Shown here one piece after another: positions 46,101 through 56,300 of a DNA stretch of 64,000 nucleotides. How positions within the stretch are numbered: position 1 is the stretch's first letter; each line of letters begins with the position of its first letter. The stretch lies in NCBI GenBank assembly GCA_011037195.1, contig JAAEAF010003090.1, positions 1 through 64,000 on the forward strand, given 5' to 3'. This DNA is from Triatoma infestans (taxonomy: Eukaryota > Arthropoda > Insecta > Hemiptera > Reduviidae). Position numbers and translations under genes: made by a program. The notes below the pieces were generated by a model. The model was not told the DNA's origin, did no database searches, and saw only the letters and a program-made list of their open reading frames with translations.

Positions 46101-47428
46101 GTGTGTGTGTGTGTTTGTTTACAGAATATCTCAAAAAATGAAAAGTCGCAGGAAGCTCAAACTTGGTATTTCCTTTAGATACTATCACCGATCGCATCAG
46201 ACACGATGATTTCTGGAAAAATACATCAACCGGAAGTGTGATTATTCAACACTTCCAGTTATACAAATATTTCTTACAGTATATTTTGCATTATTTTTGT
46301 AATTTTGTGCAGGTGTATGTTTGGTTGGCGGAGTTGTAGTCTATCCCGCTGGATGGGATTCAGACATTGTCCGACGGACTTGTGGCCAGACAGCTGCCAA
46401 GTATGTGCTAGCTGATTGTTCATTAAGGTGGTCGTTCTTGTTAGCTATAATTGGCTGCCTGGACGCCTTTATATTAGCCACTCTGGCTTTTATCTTGGCT
46501 ACAAGGCATGTTAAACTTCAACCCGAGCCTACCTACACTACAAATGGTTCACTTTACAAAGGTAACAATCTTTCATATCACAATTACTACAACTAATTAA
46601 TTACGTAATAGGATCCGAAGAGCGGAGTGAAACACAAAATTAACAATCTAGTTATTCGCTATCTAGGCAAGACTAGAGTAGGAGACTCTGTATGTGTACA
46701 GCCGAGCTAGTCCTATGGGGGACAGTTTTTACAACAGTTTACGACCAGTTAACAACGAGTCAGCAACCTTCTACTACCTTTCTCATCGCGCAAATTTAAA
46801 TTTTAAACTAACTGACAAACCTCCAGTACGTTTCTAAAATCAATTTCTTACAAATAAAAGTGGAGCCGCTTTCGAGAAAATTACGAAAAACTAAAAAAAA
46901 ATCAGTAAAGTCACATTTTCCGGTTGATGGATTTTGCCCGAAATGTCTGATGTTGTGGTAGTTTCTAAAGCAATACCGCGATTGTTTCATACAAACTATT
47001 CGCCCCCCCCCCCCCCCCCAAATTTTCGTACTCAAGGAACCTCAAAAACATGCACTTCCAGTGAAAACTCAAGTTCCCCAAACATTTGATACAAACTAAA
47101 TTTACGTAGTTATAATTGACTGATTTGCTTAACTAAGACTTTAAACTTCGGCATTTTACACCTTACAAGTTGTGTGAGTGTTTCAATAAAATTTAATTTT
47201 TATTGTTTTTTTTTTCATAATGAACCAGGTGAAGTAAATGGTGGTTTTATGGGTGATGCCCATTCTATGGCAGGTTCAAGGAAATCATTGAATTTACATC
47301 CAGTACTATTGATGCCACAACCCGGAGAGATGGACTGTTATTCAGAATTTTCAAACAGAACTGGTCGTTCAAAATCTTCAGCATTCAGAAATGATTATTC
47401 CGCTTCTATGCATAATTTTCAACTCTGA
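40143..47428 (+). CDS. LHFPL-family tetraspan membrane protein (Tmhs-like)
   Basis: LHFPL proteins are four-pass plasma-membrane proteins of the claudin-like group; vertebrate LHFPL5 (TMHS) serves hair-cell mechanotransduction and LHFPL4 serves GABA-A receptor clustering. Three exons join in phase 1: 40143-40560, 46313-46561, 47229-47428, giving 288 residues. Membrane segments lie at about 24-46, 98-123, 133-152 and 179-203. The first outer loop has P-A-R-F-G-I-W-K-I-C (59-68) with a second Cys at 81. The second loop has V-Y-P-A-G-W-D-S and R-R-x-C-G, all family landmarks. The donor at 40561 is GTATGT and the acceptor is tgtgcag. The start follows cacaATGG; a pyrimidine tract and AG at about 40013 may end a 5' UTR intron. 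The C-terminal tail is about 85 residues, longer than in vertebrates. Which LHFPL subtype is unclear. Confidence 0.93.
40860..41185 (+). repeat. ACCGGAAGT-family fragment in LHFPL intron 1
   Basis: Head-like sequence with 'tgtctgtctgtgtgtcaac', accggatgt near 41090 and 'acttttatttgaaattttttttcc'. A diverged satellite-like piece (40760-40850) precedes it. Confidence 0.55.
41190..42440 (+). repeat. 168-bp tandem satellite in LHFPL intron 1, about 7.4 copies
   Basis: The landmark 'aaccaagttatga' recurs at 41257, 41426, 41592, 41761, 41930, 42096 and 42265, a period of 166-169. Each unit carries 'gtcgtagcgaaaaatagttca', 'taaattgtagtaaatttaat' and 'tacaattttgtttatatgaa'. Units differ by scattered substitutions. 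A lone reversed unit sits at 12880-13055. Confidence 0.95.
42765..43275 (+). repeat. ACCGGAAGT-family repeat copy
   Basis: Head 'aataataatgtaattgtgtc', 'tcaccggaaatacacgttttgaggt', 'gtgtatgtgaacagcgtagct' and one module (accggaaat near 43015), closing with a reversed head end 'ctcggagtaagagaaag' near 43255. Confidence 0.72.
43485..43632 (-). mobile_element. tRNA-derived SINE, family 1, reversed
   Basis: On the minus strand: 'ggggattagctcagtgtggtta' (A box region), 'gggttcgagtccagctgtg' (B box), then 'gagcccttacagctcactgt'. The 3' end is truncated shortly after. Confidence 0.82.
43735..43990 (-). repeat. ACCGGAAGT-family module variant
   Basis: Reversed variant module: 'atcgttgtaaccgttttcga', 'caaatttggaattca', 'gtgtattaatattacgtaggtgg', 'aaatgtttcaaataaaaatta'. 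The LINE relic starts right after it. Confidence 0.6.
43990..44945 (+). mobile_element. LINE relic with RNase H and zinc-knuckle regions
   Basis: The first frame (to 44358) has W-Y-T-D-V-S-K-T, I-F-Q-A-E-I-H-A-I and L-S-D-S-Q-A-A-I-K-A-L, the RNase H core. The frame then shifts and continues at 44366 with G-N-E-V-A-D-T-L-A-N-E-G and I-G-P-D-P. It ends near 44700 with C-R-F-C-G, followed by an A-rich tail at 44940. At least two frameshifts; no RT region is present. Inserted in LHFPL intron 1. Confidence 0.82.
45050..46260 (+). repeat. ACCGGAAGT-family copy and fragment
   Basis: The copy 45050-45890 ends in the complete 'gttgtgtgagtgtttcacacca' terminus. A head fragment follows to 46250, containing (TA)n-(GT)n at 46015-46115 and accggaagtg near 46229, about 80 bp before LHFPL exon 2. 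Confidence 0.75.
46840..47185 (-). repeat. ACCGGAAGT-family module in LHFPL intron 2
   Basis: Reversed pieces with 'tttccggttgatggatttt' near 46915 and a pure C run at 47002-47019, then a forward 'gttgtgtgagtgtttca' end at 47169, about 45 bp before exon 3. Confidence 0.6.
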
Positions 47429-47854
47429 CATTTTGTTTTTTGTTTTTTTTTTTGGTAAAATATGTTTAAAAAATAATAATAATCTTTGTATAATTTATGT
47501 AAAAAAATTTATTAAGTTTGAATATATAAATATATATATAATATGTACTATGATAATGATGTAATCTAGATAGAGCTGCAGCCCAGATATATTTATCCAT
47601 AATTGTAAAATATTAATAGTATATTAAGTATTAAGTTTATAGTTTTATTTCAATTTTTTATCTTTTCGAATTTTTTAATTTTTATTATTTTACATTTTTT
47701 TCATATCCCAAAGTTTAAACGTTTTATGCGTCATTTTTACATAAAAATACCACATTATATTAAAAAAAAAAATATTACAATAATTAAACAAAATAACGAG
47801 ACGATTTTTAATTTTATAAATAATTATGCTTTTTAAATAATCATTGTTATTTAT
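47429..47854. other. AT-rich region downstream of LHFPL
   Basis: Probable 3' UTR and spacer. No clear polyadenylation signal is visible and nothing else is recognised. Confidence 0.3.
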
Positions 47855-47931
47855 TGTTGTTGTGGTTGGTTCCGCAGAGCTGAAAAGCATCAGAGATATT
47901 TTCCATGATAGCCAGCTTCTTTTTGTGTGGT

Positions 47932-47971
47932 CATCGACCGGTTTCAGGGCGTTCGCCCCATCATCAGGATG
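47932..47971 (-). ncRNA. Hammerhead ribozyme motif, copy D
   Basis: On the minus strand: CATC/GATG stem I, CTGATGA, extra T, stem II lengthened on both sides to GGGGC/GCCCT (G-U closing pair), GAAA, ACC-GGT and GTC. The matched one-base growth of both stem II strands keeps the hairpin. Confidence 0.7.
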
Positions 47972-48030
47972 CTTTTTGTCAAAGACAGTGTGATTAACAT
48001 AGAGTTGCTCAGAGCTAATTCAGTTGATAC

Positions 48031-48911
48031 CCTCAAGTGCAGTTATGTTCTAGTTTACACGTTTGTAAACCATTTCCGCGAAACCCTGAGACCATTACTA
48101 CCTTTTTTTATTGCCCGTTGCTCCCTCGTCCTGTTTGAAGAAGCCCTCAATAGTATGACTAGCCCTGAGATACTGAAGCGCTTAAGCGCTGAAGTTATCC
48201 ATTGCTGCTACTCTCAAGATGAATGGCTACATATATATACGGACGTTCTGCGTCTTCTATGGATGCAGGCTTAAAAAAGAGTTGGCCTGCGGATCGCTGG
48301 GAGGCTATCGTAGCAATTTTGATGGCGAGGTTGCGGCTGTAGATTGGGACGTAATCTTAAACACCCGCCCACCTGGTAAATTGTGTTCTTCGTAGACTCT
48401 AAGGCAGCAATTCAAATACTATATTCCCATTCCAGTACTGATAGTGGGCCCGCAAAAAAAAAAATCCACGAAAGTATTAAAGGCGGCTGGACTATTGTTC
48501 TCAAGTGGATTCCCAGTCACTGTGGCACCACTGGAAACGAAAAGGCCGTCAATCTGCCAAAAAAGGCAGTAACTTACCCCCTCCCACGAAGGTGCTTGTC
48601 GTGAAATTAAAGGAAAGAGTCAATGAAGCTTTACACACATCGCGTAAGCAAAAGGCGGGGCCGGTAAACGATGGGAAAGACGATTAGACAGCCGCTGCCC
48701 AGTTGCCTGCCAAGAAAAAAAGTAGCCACAGCCCAATTTCCACCTTCTGCCTGGGCACAACTATCTGCAGGTTCATCTGAATATGATAGATTGTTGATTC
48801 CCCCATGGTCCCCTCTGCCTAGAGGAGCCTTTGGATTCTGGCCATCTAAACTTCTCTGGATATTGTCCGCGATAAAATTTATAGAAATGACATGGAGAAT
48901 TTCTATAAAAA
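48031..48911 (+). mobile_element. LINE RNase H fragment inside foldback copy D
   Basis: Near 48230 the frame reads H-I-Y-T-D, then shifts by one base into S-A-S-S-M-D-A-G. At 48383 it resumes with F-V-D-S-K-A-A-I-Q and L-K-W-I-P-S-H-C-G, then G-N-E-K-A. These are the successive RNase H motifs of a non-LTR element. Stops and shifts mean it is dead. Confidence 0.78.
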
Positions 48912-48939
48912 AAGGCTATCACGGAAAATATCTCTGAGC

Positions 48940-49490
48940 ATTATTAATGAATTCATCTCTTCCAAGACAGCAGAAGAAACTGGTGAATTGAAAAATATTG
49001 ATATGGTGGATTGATAGGTGGTTTTGATTCCAGTGAAATTTATTCCAAAAAAAACATGTGATTTTCCACCGCATTGACTATTTAACGAAATTAATAAAGT
49101 TATAAAATAAATAATAATGAAATCTCTTGAGAATGATGCATGAAAGCGTTGAAACGTTGGGATATGAAAAATACTATAAAATAATAAAAATAAAAAATTC
49201 CAAAATTTTGAAAAATTGTTACAATCATTTTAACACACCAAAATTGAACGAAAAAAAATAAAATAAAAAACTATAATTTATATACAAATGAGGCGTGAAT
49301 AAATGAAGAAACATAAGTATAAGTTAAAAATATAGGGTGCCTCAGTATCAAGGGTTACTGTCGTTTATCTCAGCTTCAGCTCAACCAGTTCTAAAAATTT
49401 TGGGTCTTCAACGCTTACACTGCAATTTACAAAGATGGGATGATAAGTTTCCCTCCCCTAACAAGGAAAACACAAAAATAAATGACGTAA
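48940..49490. other. AT-rich spacer
   Basis: No gene. Near 49130-49175 'gatgcatgaaagcgttgaaacgttgg' recalls a decayed hammerhead-like end but lacks a proper core (see rejected items). Confidence 0.3.
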
Positions 49491-50060
49491 AATTCATTTT
49501 ATTTCTCTATAAAATCTCTTCGTAAATTTATACACTTGGTGTTGCAATGCTCTCGGATTCCCTTCTATATAGGTTCTCTTTTCGTCCAAGTCAGCAAAAT
49601 CGGTGTTCACCATTGAGGTGACTTCGAAATAATTGGATCCATATTTTTTTTTCTTCTCAGCATGGAATTTTTTACACGTTTGGGAAGACGCTGAAATCCA
49701 ATAGGGCCAAGTCTGGTGAATTAGGTGCATGCGGCACAACTTCAAAGTTCAATTCATGAATTTTAGCTAACCCAATACTGAGGAGCTTTGTGGCTGGCAG
49801 CATTGTCCTGATTAAACAGAAGTTTCTTCTTCGTCCACACCTAGCCTTAGCTGTCCACTATTTCGGTTGCTGTTTGGTCTTGGGCGGTTGGATACATACA
49901 GTAACGAACCGCCGCAAAAACTCTGCAGAGGGGTTGGACTCGTAGAGAGCCCCCAAATATTGTTTCGATACTATGACGCATTGCAGCTTTTTGATTTGTT
50001 TTTTTGAAACCCAGCACCCATTTCGCTGAAAATTTTCTCATCCCCCAAGATATCAGTTAG
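49490..50060 (-). pseudogene. Mariner-like transposase relic
   Basis: On the minus strand near 49825 the frame gives N-Q-D-N-A-A-S-H-K-A-P, the second catalytic motif region of mariner transposases (QDNAxxHxA). Then comes P-H-A-P-N-S-P-D-L-A near 49730, the SPDLAP block leading to the third acidic residue. Upstream fragments (50041-49850) fit the central domain with stops. Several frameshifts. Terminal repeats were not found. Confidence 0.65.
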
Positions 50061-50500
50061 CATGTGATTCATAATGGTTTTCTGGACGACTTTTTTGGAT
50101 GATTTCTTTGATTGTAACCGATTTTGTTCTTTCAGAACGTTCAGGCATCTTGAGTGCGCATACGAGCATGTTTATAGTCAGCTATCCACGTTTTGATAGT
50201 TGTAAATGAAGGAGAGACCCCCCCTCCCAAAGTTGCGTCTAACTCCGGTTATGCTAAAGACAGATGGCATATCAAGATGGTATAGTAAAAAAAAATGGCG
50301 TTGCAAGCTCCCATCTATTGTGGAGGTCGGAAACTTATTATCCCATCCTTGTACATATATCTGATTGATTTATTTATACGGGTATTATCCAGTTACAAAT
50401 TTCACATACCTAAAACTGAAAATGGAAAGGCGTTTTATACCGGGTCCAGGGGGGGTTGTCCGGTTATGCTGAATCTAAGAATCTCTTGTAAGTCAAGCCA
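50060..50500. other. Unassigned spacer, possible mariner 5' part
   Basis: It probably holds more of the mariner relic up to about 50230. The 50295-50500 stretch is unrecognised. Confidence 0.3.
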
Positions 50501-50504
50501 GGCT

Positions 50505-50710
50505 AACGAGAATGGCCTTTACAGGTAGTTGTAAGGTAAAGGTTCAGGGCAATGCTGTCGGAGTAGTTTGCCATCCCAGACGGTCTAAGGAAGGTGATCC
50601 TCTGTCCCTCCCCCACACACTATTAGCACTCGAATACGCAGTTAAAAAATTTCGTACAAATGGAAATCATACGATTTATAATAAAAGCTATCGTAACATC
50701 TTGCGACTTT
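50505..50710 (+). mobile_element. Reverse transcriptase fragment
   Basis: One open frame contains E-G-D-P-L-S-L, then L-A-L-E-Y-A-V-K-K and T-I-Y-N-K-S. This matches the RQGDPLSPxLFNxALE...TIYNKS segment that precedes the YADD active site in RTE-like and related LINE reverse transcriptases. The YADD part is missing: the ACCGGAAGT repeat begins there. Confidence 0.65.
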
Positions 50711-50885
50711 ACTGAACAGGTTTTTTTTTTTTTTTTTCAGTTTTCGCGATTTTTTCCATAAAAACGCTCACGAATTTCATTAAAGTTTGGTATGCTAACT
50801 ATAAAATTTGTCAATTAAAGTTTTGTAAACTGCAGTGAGAGAAAGTTGTATTAGTGTTTCACACCAGATTTTTTTTTCTACTACT
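50711..50885 (+). repeat. ACCGGAAGT-family repeat, 3' terminal part
   Basis: Only the last module remains (gactttactgaacagg at about 50705) with the complete end 'ctgcagtgagagaaagttgta', hairpin and T run near 50835-50878. Confidence 0.72.
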
Positions 50886-51202
50886 TCCTGACCCTAAACC
50901 AGGAAAAGGCTTTAATACCCTAGCTCAGAGGGGCAAAGTGCAGCAGCTCTTCTGGATTCCCGGAATACGGGAATAGAAGGCTATGAGGGGGGATCCTCTT
51001 TAACTTTTTCTGTTCCTAAGCCAGCCGTTACCGTCACTAAGCGGTTTTGCGATAGTCAGATAAAACAACTTTTGGAGACGAGAGTATTGGAGAAGCCTTG
51101 GGAAGGACACGCCCTGGGGTGCCTCCAGGCCTAAAGATTTATCAGAGGTATTAAGCATGGGATCAGAGACATTTTCCGTGATAGCCTGGTTCTTTTTGTG
51201 GT

Positions 51203-51240
51203 CATCGACCGGTTTCGGGCGTTCGCCCATCATCAGGATG
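51203..51240 (-). ncRNA. Hammerhead ribozyme motif, left arm of copy E
   Basis: Minus-strand consensus copy: CATC/GATG, CTGATGA, extra T, GGGC-GAAC-GCCC, GAAA, ACC-GGT, GTC, with no deviation. Predicted cleavage follows the C complementary to 51207. Confidence 0.82.
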
Positions 51241-51333
51241 TTTTATTAAACAGTTTAATAACATAAACTTGCACAGAGCAAATATAGTTGATACACTATG
51301 TGCAAATTTATATTATTACACTGTTAAACAAAA

Positions 51334-51371
51334 CATCCTGATGATGGGCGAACGCCCGAAACCGGTCGATG
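51334..51371 (+). ncRNA. Hammerhead ribozyme motif, right arm of copy E
   Basis: CATC 51334-51337, CTGATGA 51338-51344, T 51345, stem II 51346-51357, GAAA 51358-51361, CC/GG with A-T closing pair, GTC 51365-51367, GATG 51368-51371. All core residues and three helices are intact. Predicted cleavage follows C51367. Confidence 0.84.
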
Positions 51372-51849
51372 ACCACAAGCATTACGGAAAATGTCTCTGA
51401 TGCTTTCCAGCTCTGCGGAACCAACCACCACAACAACTATTAAGCATGGGGTTTGGGTTTACTTCCTGTCCCTGAGTAAGGTAAGATCTCAAACTTTATT
51501 AGGCGTATTGACGACACACATAAAATAGGAAAGACGACCAGTCCCATATGTCAGAATTGTGATAATGGAGTTAGGAAAACAGTATATCACTATTTAAGTC
51601 AGTGTCCCCGTTTTGCTGGTACTAGGTTTCATATGTTTGGGAGCGCCTCAGTCTTATGGGAAAGCCTGGGAGGGTTGGAGTTTTAGGATATTGCAGACAG
51701 ACAGGTAAACTACTCGTGGGAGGGATTAAGGGAGAGAATATTAGCCGGATGTACGTTGTGAGACAGAATACTGTGTTAGCCTGATCGGGTGTATGAAACT
51801 GGAAGCGGGGATGTACTAGAGTGCCATACTGGAGAAGTATCTCCCTCCT

Positions 51850-52545
51850 ATCCTAGATTCGAAGATTTTTTTTAGTGAAATCAGACCCCAAGGTTGCTAT
51901 CATAGTCTCATCTTCGGCACAATAGACCTCATTTGGTCGCACAATATCTCCAAAATTGGGAAAAATAATTAAAAAAAAGTTTTGAATTTTCAAGGTTGAA
52001 GTTTTTTTAAAAAAAATAAAAATTTCCGACTCCGAAGTAACCAAGCTCAAATAGGAAAGTGCCTTCGGCTCCAATATTATTTGTGAGTAATTTTGGATGT
52101 CCACATGGTTTTATTTAAAAAAAAAAATCAAATTTATTTATAAATTTAGAATACCAAATATTAGATTTTAAGGTGTCATGGCAAATGTGAAATATTCTTT
52201 ATTAATAATTGTAATTAATAATTGTGACGACTTGAGACGTTTAAATTTTTTAATGAGGATATGTGTTATAATGGACAAAATTTTATACGATTTGTTATAT
52301 ATAAAATATTTTAACTAAAATTTTCTTTTAAATTTTGTAATTATAAATATGTAAAATTAATAAATATTAAAGTTAATTTAAAACAGAAATACTCACACGA
52401 CTTTCTCTTGCTCCTGTTAATACAATAATGTTATATAAAATGATAAATTAACATAAATATAGTGTTAGTGGGGGGAAATAAATCCAACCTACCAACCAAG
52501 CAGGTAAGAAAATGAAGAGTTTGCCAATTACACCAACAGCCATAA
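51850..52545. other. AT-rich spacer
   Basis: No gene is supported. A copy of the 1388/31968 dispersed repeat lies at 52445-52555. Confidence 0.35.
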
Positions 52546-53060
52546 ATTCCAAAAATGTTTCAAATAAAAGTGAAACGTTTCTATCGATGCAGTAAGCATT
52601 CCATGTTTAAAGAAAATCGTTGTAACCATTTTCGAGAAAATTCAAAAAAAAAAACCTATTCTGTAAAATCGTTAACCGATTTTCTTCAAATTTGAAACTC
52701 CAAGAGTACTTCTAATGTATAGAATGATATATTAATTACATAGCTACAGAACCCTCACAAAATCAAGTTTCTCAGGAAAATGTTACAAAGTGATAGGTAT
52801 TTGTGTGTGTAGATTAGATTGGACTAGGAGGGGAGGGACTGTAGCCAAATCTTGAGGCTTATTATGCCATCCTACTTTGGTCTAGTAGAGAAAACCTCCC
52901 CTCGTCATGACATCGAAGGCTTTGCCCACTAATTCTTCCGTCGATATGATCTCCTCCAGAGTCTCAACGTGCCAAAGATCTCATATAGCAATTTGCCGAT
53001 TGCCACACTATTGAACACCTCCACTTCCTGACATAGTCTGCACAAGTTCTCCGAGTTGTA
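52545..53060 (-). mobile_element. Repeat module followed by LINE relic
   Basis: 52545-52805 is a reversed ACCGGAAGT-type module. 52805-53060 matches the LINE relic at 9920-10160 and 30945-31090 ('ttattatgccatcct', 'gatctcctccagagtctcaacgt', 'tagtctgcacaag'). Confidence 0.65.
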
Positions 53061-53149
53061 GATTATTGTAGGGGATTATTGCTGCGACCTGAAAGATCTA
53101 TTGTGCCCCCTGGAGTCTTCTCATTACACTGCCTCCAAGCAGTGTTACA

Positions 53150-53369
53150 TAGCTGCAGACAACACTGATCATCATCGGACAGTGAGTTGTAGAGGCTCCT
53201 AGGAAGAGAAAATCTAAGGGGTTTATGCTGGATTCGAACCCGCCACCTCAGCGTTGCTAGTCCAGCGCGCTACCACTGAGTTAATCCCTTCCTTCTCCCT
53301 TGGCTTACGCCAATTAACTAGGAACGAATACCCTAGTTTGTGTACTGTGTTTGCCCTTGGCTGTAAAGA
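53150..53369 (-). mobile_element. SINE family 1 with upstream host repeat
   Basis: On the minus strand a tRNA-like head ('gggattaactcagtggtagcgc' and 'gggttcgaatcc') follows 'ggcgtaagccaagggagaagg'. The same junction occurs at 62897-62925. The repeat continues on the far side of the LINE at 57953-58080. Confidence 0.75.
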
Positions 53370-53378
53370 TTAGAGTGT

Positions 53379-56300
53379 TATTATTATTATTTGTCTGTGG
53401 GGAGGGAAACCCTACGCTATCCAAAGCCTCACTGGGCCCATATAGCTACCCCAAGAAAAACAACAACAAGCCGGGTCTATAACAAAAATCCAGACCCGGA
53501 TCTAATCCATCTAAGATTCACCGCAGTCCGAATAAATCGGACAATAACCTTAAGCGGAAATAGCCTAAGCTCTTGCACAGACGTCCTATTCCGACCAAAG
53601 GTCCTGAACCTAATTTCTTCACAACCCAAGCAATCAGTCATAAGATGGATGGGTGTTTCCTCCTCTGTCTCACAGACTCTACAAAATGGATCCGGCATGA
53701 GCCCCATTATGTAGAGGCGTCTCCTTAAACCATAATATCCAGTAAGAAATCCAACCAGATGCCTGAGAGCGCTCCGTGAAAAATGCAGCAACGTCTCACT
53801 AATGGCCTTGTCCGGACCCACGATGAGCATTTTGGACTGCTGAAAACCAACTGAGCTCATCCATAAGGATGAATGCTGTGAACTGTCCATGTCTGGAAGC
53901 CTGACAGACATGTGCCAGAAGACACGCCAACAGCAGGCTCGGGACCAATGAAAGGAAGAGAGGCGCCTAATTTGGCAAACCTATCCACCTGCTCATTTCC
54001 AAAAATTCCCATGTGACCTGGCACCCATACTAGAAGCACAACCTGCAGAGAAGAAAGCTCTTCCAGTCTTTTTGAACATTCTAACACCAACCTGGAAGTG
54101 AAGACGCATGAACTCAGCGCCTTCAACGCAGCCTGGCTGTCCGAGCAGATACAAACACCTTTTAAGTTAGTGTTATGTACCTCTCATCCAAAACACAACA
54201 CAGAATAGCATAAACCTCAGTCTGGAAGACCGTGGTCCATTCAGCAAGAGATACTGTCAAATGATCTCCGGTCTGAAAATAGACCGCAGCTCCAGACCTG
54301 CCATCCATTCTGGAACCGTCCGTGTAACACCGGAAGTAATTATCAGGTATCATGCCAGACGGACCCAATCTTGACCAATCTTCCCTAGAAGGTAACCTGA
54401 TAGAATGCTCGAAAACAAAAGTCTTCAACATTCTATCAGAGGGAAAACCTGTAACAGGAACCTTCAAAAGCATCTCGCGATGAATGGTAGAGTGACCATA
54501 TCGCTTACCCTGCCAAAAACCTGCCTGTTTAATTCTATAACAGGCTTTCATTGCCATAGTTTTCACCTCTACAAAGAGCGGTGGAATTCCTAATAAAGTC
54601 TCCATTGCAGCTGTAGGCGTGGTCCGCATCGCACCGGTCATCGCCAGACAAGCCAAGCGTTGAATATCCTCAAGCAGCAGTCTAGCGGATCTTATCTCAA
54701 TGCGACGCCACCACACCACAGCCGCATACAACAACCTAGGTTTAATAACCATACCATAAATCCAAAACATCATCTTGGGAGTAATCCCCCAATTTTTACC
54801 TACGATTCTTCGACATTGCCAAAAGGAAATAATTGCCTTTTGATGCTGTGCCTTAACATGTTCCGACCAATTTAATTTATTGTCAAGAACCACCCAAGAA
54901 ACTTCACCGATTTGCAAATCTGAACAGAAGTTCCTAATAACCTAGGAGGTTTTAATCCTACGATCTTCCTCCTATTAGTAAATAAAATCACCTGGGTCTT
55001 ACTGGGATTAATTGAAAGACCCTTATCCTGAGTCCAATCATATACCATGTTGAGGGCACTTTGCATTAAGTCTGAGATAGTAGTCAGACATCGCCCCATC
55101 AAAATAACACCATCATCGGCATATGCCTGTACATAGAATCCCGATGAATTTATCCTGGTTAACAGTTGATCCATGACAGCACACCATAGCTTTGGTGAGA
55201 GACAACCACCTGAGGACACCCTCTCCCCGCTCCCACAATCACAGTGCACATACCTATAGAAGGATGTATAACTCTACTCCTTAAATAAATACCTATCCAG
55301 TTAATTAAAACTGGTTGTATACCTTTTCGACCTAGGGAATCTTCAAGAGCATCAAACGATACTCTGTCAAATGCCCCTTCAACATCAAAGAAGCACCCTA
55401 AAGCATATTCCTTTGTCTCTAGAGCAGATTCTATCCTACCGACCAGACAATGCAAAGCAGTCTCTGTCGATTTTCCTACTGTATAAGCATGTTGGTTTGG
55501 ATGGAGTGGATGATCCTTCAAAGGACCATCAGTAATATACCTATCGACCAACCTTTCCAAAGTTTTTAGAAGGAAAGACATAAGACTTATAGGTCTAAAT
55601 GCCTTAGGGTCAGAGTAGTCACTTCTTCCTGGTTTAGGAATAAAGACCACCCTAACTTCCCTCCAAAATGTTGGCACGTAGCCAAACATTAAACAACCTT
55701 TAAAAATCCTTATCAACACCTTCATCAGTACATCTCCACCATTTTGCAACTTACAGGAATAAACTCCATCAGGACCAGGGGACTTAAATGGTGAGAAACT
55801 TTGCACTGTCCAAACCACTCTATCCATAGTAACTACCTCGTCCACGGTGGCCAGGTCACTATGTTCTAGCTTCCTTCCACCAACGGCAGGCGAAGCAGTA
55901 CTGTTAATGCTTATGTTATCCGGGAAATGGGTATTAAGCAAGAGCTGTAAAGTCTCCATTTCTCCTCCTGTAAAGGAACCGTCAGGATATCTTAAAGTAC
56001 CTAACTGACAATCCTTATCCTTACCAAGAATCCGTATCAGCCTAGATATCTCTTGAGTCGAATTTAGACCCTCGCAAAACGATCTCCAAGAGTTTCTCTT
56101 AGCTTTCCTTAAAGCATATTTATATGCTTTTTTAAGACTATTGTAACTATCCCATGATTCCGAAGAATCGGCTAGGACAGCCTTCCTGTAAGAGCCCCTA
56201 ACTTGTCTTCTTAGCTTTTCTAACGAAGATGACCACCAGGGATTCCTACTACCACTAACCAACTTGGGAGGACAGGTCTCTTCGAATGAAGACTTAATGT

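Larger units (their letters stand above)
47855..48937 (+). mobile_element. Hammerhead foldback element, copy D, with internal LINE fragment
   Basis: The left arm (47855-48030) has the complete gttgttgtggttggttccgc end and a ribozyme motif. Only the outer part of the right arm remains (48912-48937, ggctatcacggaaaatatctctga). About 880 bp of retrotransposon sequence replaces the centre and inner right arm. Confidence 0.75.
51149..51450 (+). mobile_element. Hammerhead foldback element, copy E, with 13-bp target duplication
   Basis: The element 51162-51437 is flanked by perfect TATTAAGCATGGG at 51149-51161 and 51438-51450. The left arm begins at 'atcagagacattttccgtg'. The right arm continues to 'ctgcggaaccaaccaccacaacaac'. 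The centre is also inverted (acagtttaataacat / atattattacactgt). It is the best-preserved copy. Confidence 0.95.
50886..51850 (+). mobile_element. LINE RNase H/zinc-knuckle relic split by foldback copy E
   Basis: Before the insertion, near 50945, V-Q-Q-L-F-W-I-P-G marks the RNase H end. After it, at about 51500-51640, S-P-I-C-Q-N-C-D, then Y-H-Y-L-S-Q-C-P-R-F-A-G-T-R-F is the C-terminal CCHC region. The two halves flank 51162-51437 and its 13-bp duplication, so this relic was the target of that insertion. Confidence 0.7.

Noticed and set aside
49130..49175. Hammerhead-like sequence near 'gcgttgaaacgttgg'
   Set aside because: The GAAAC-GUU part is present but no CUGANGA core or convincing stem II precedes it; at best a decayed relic.
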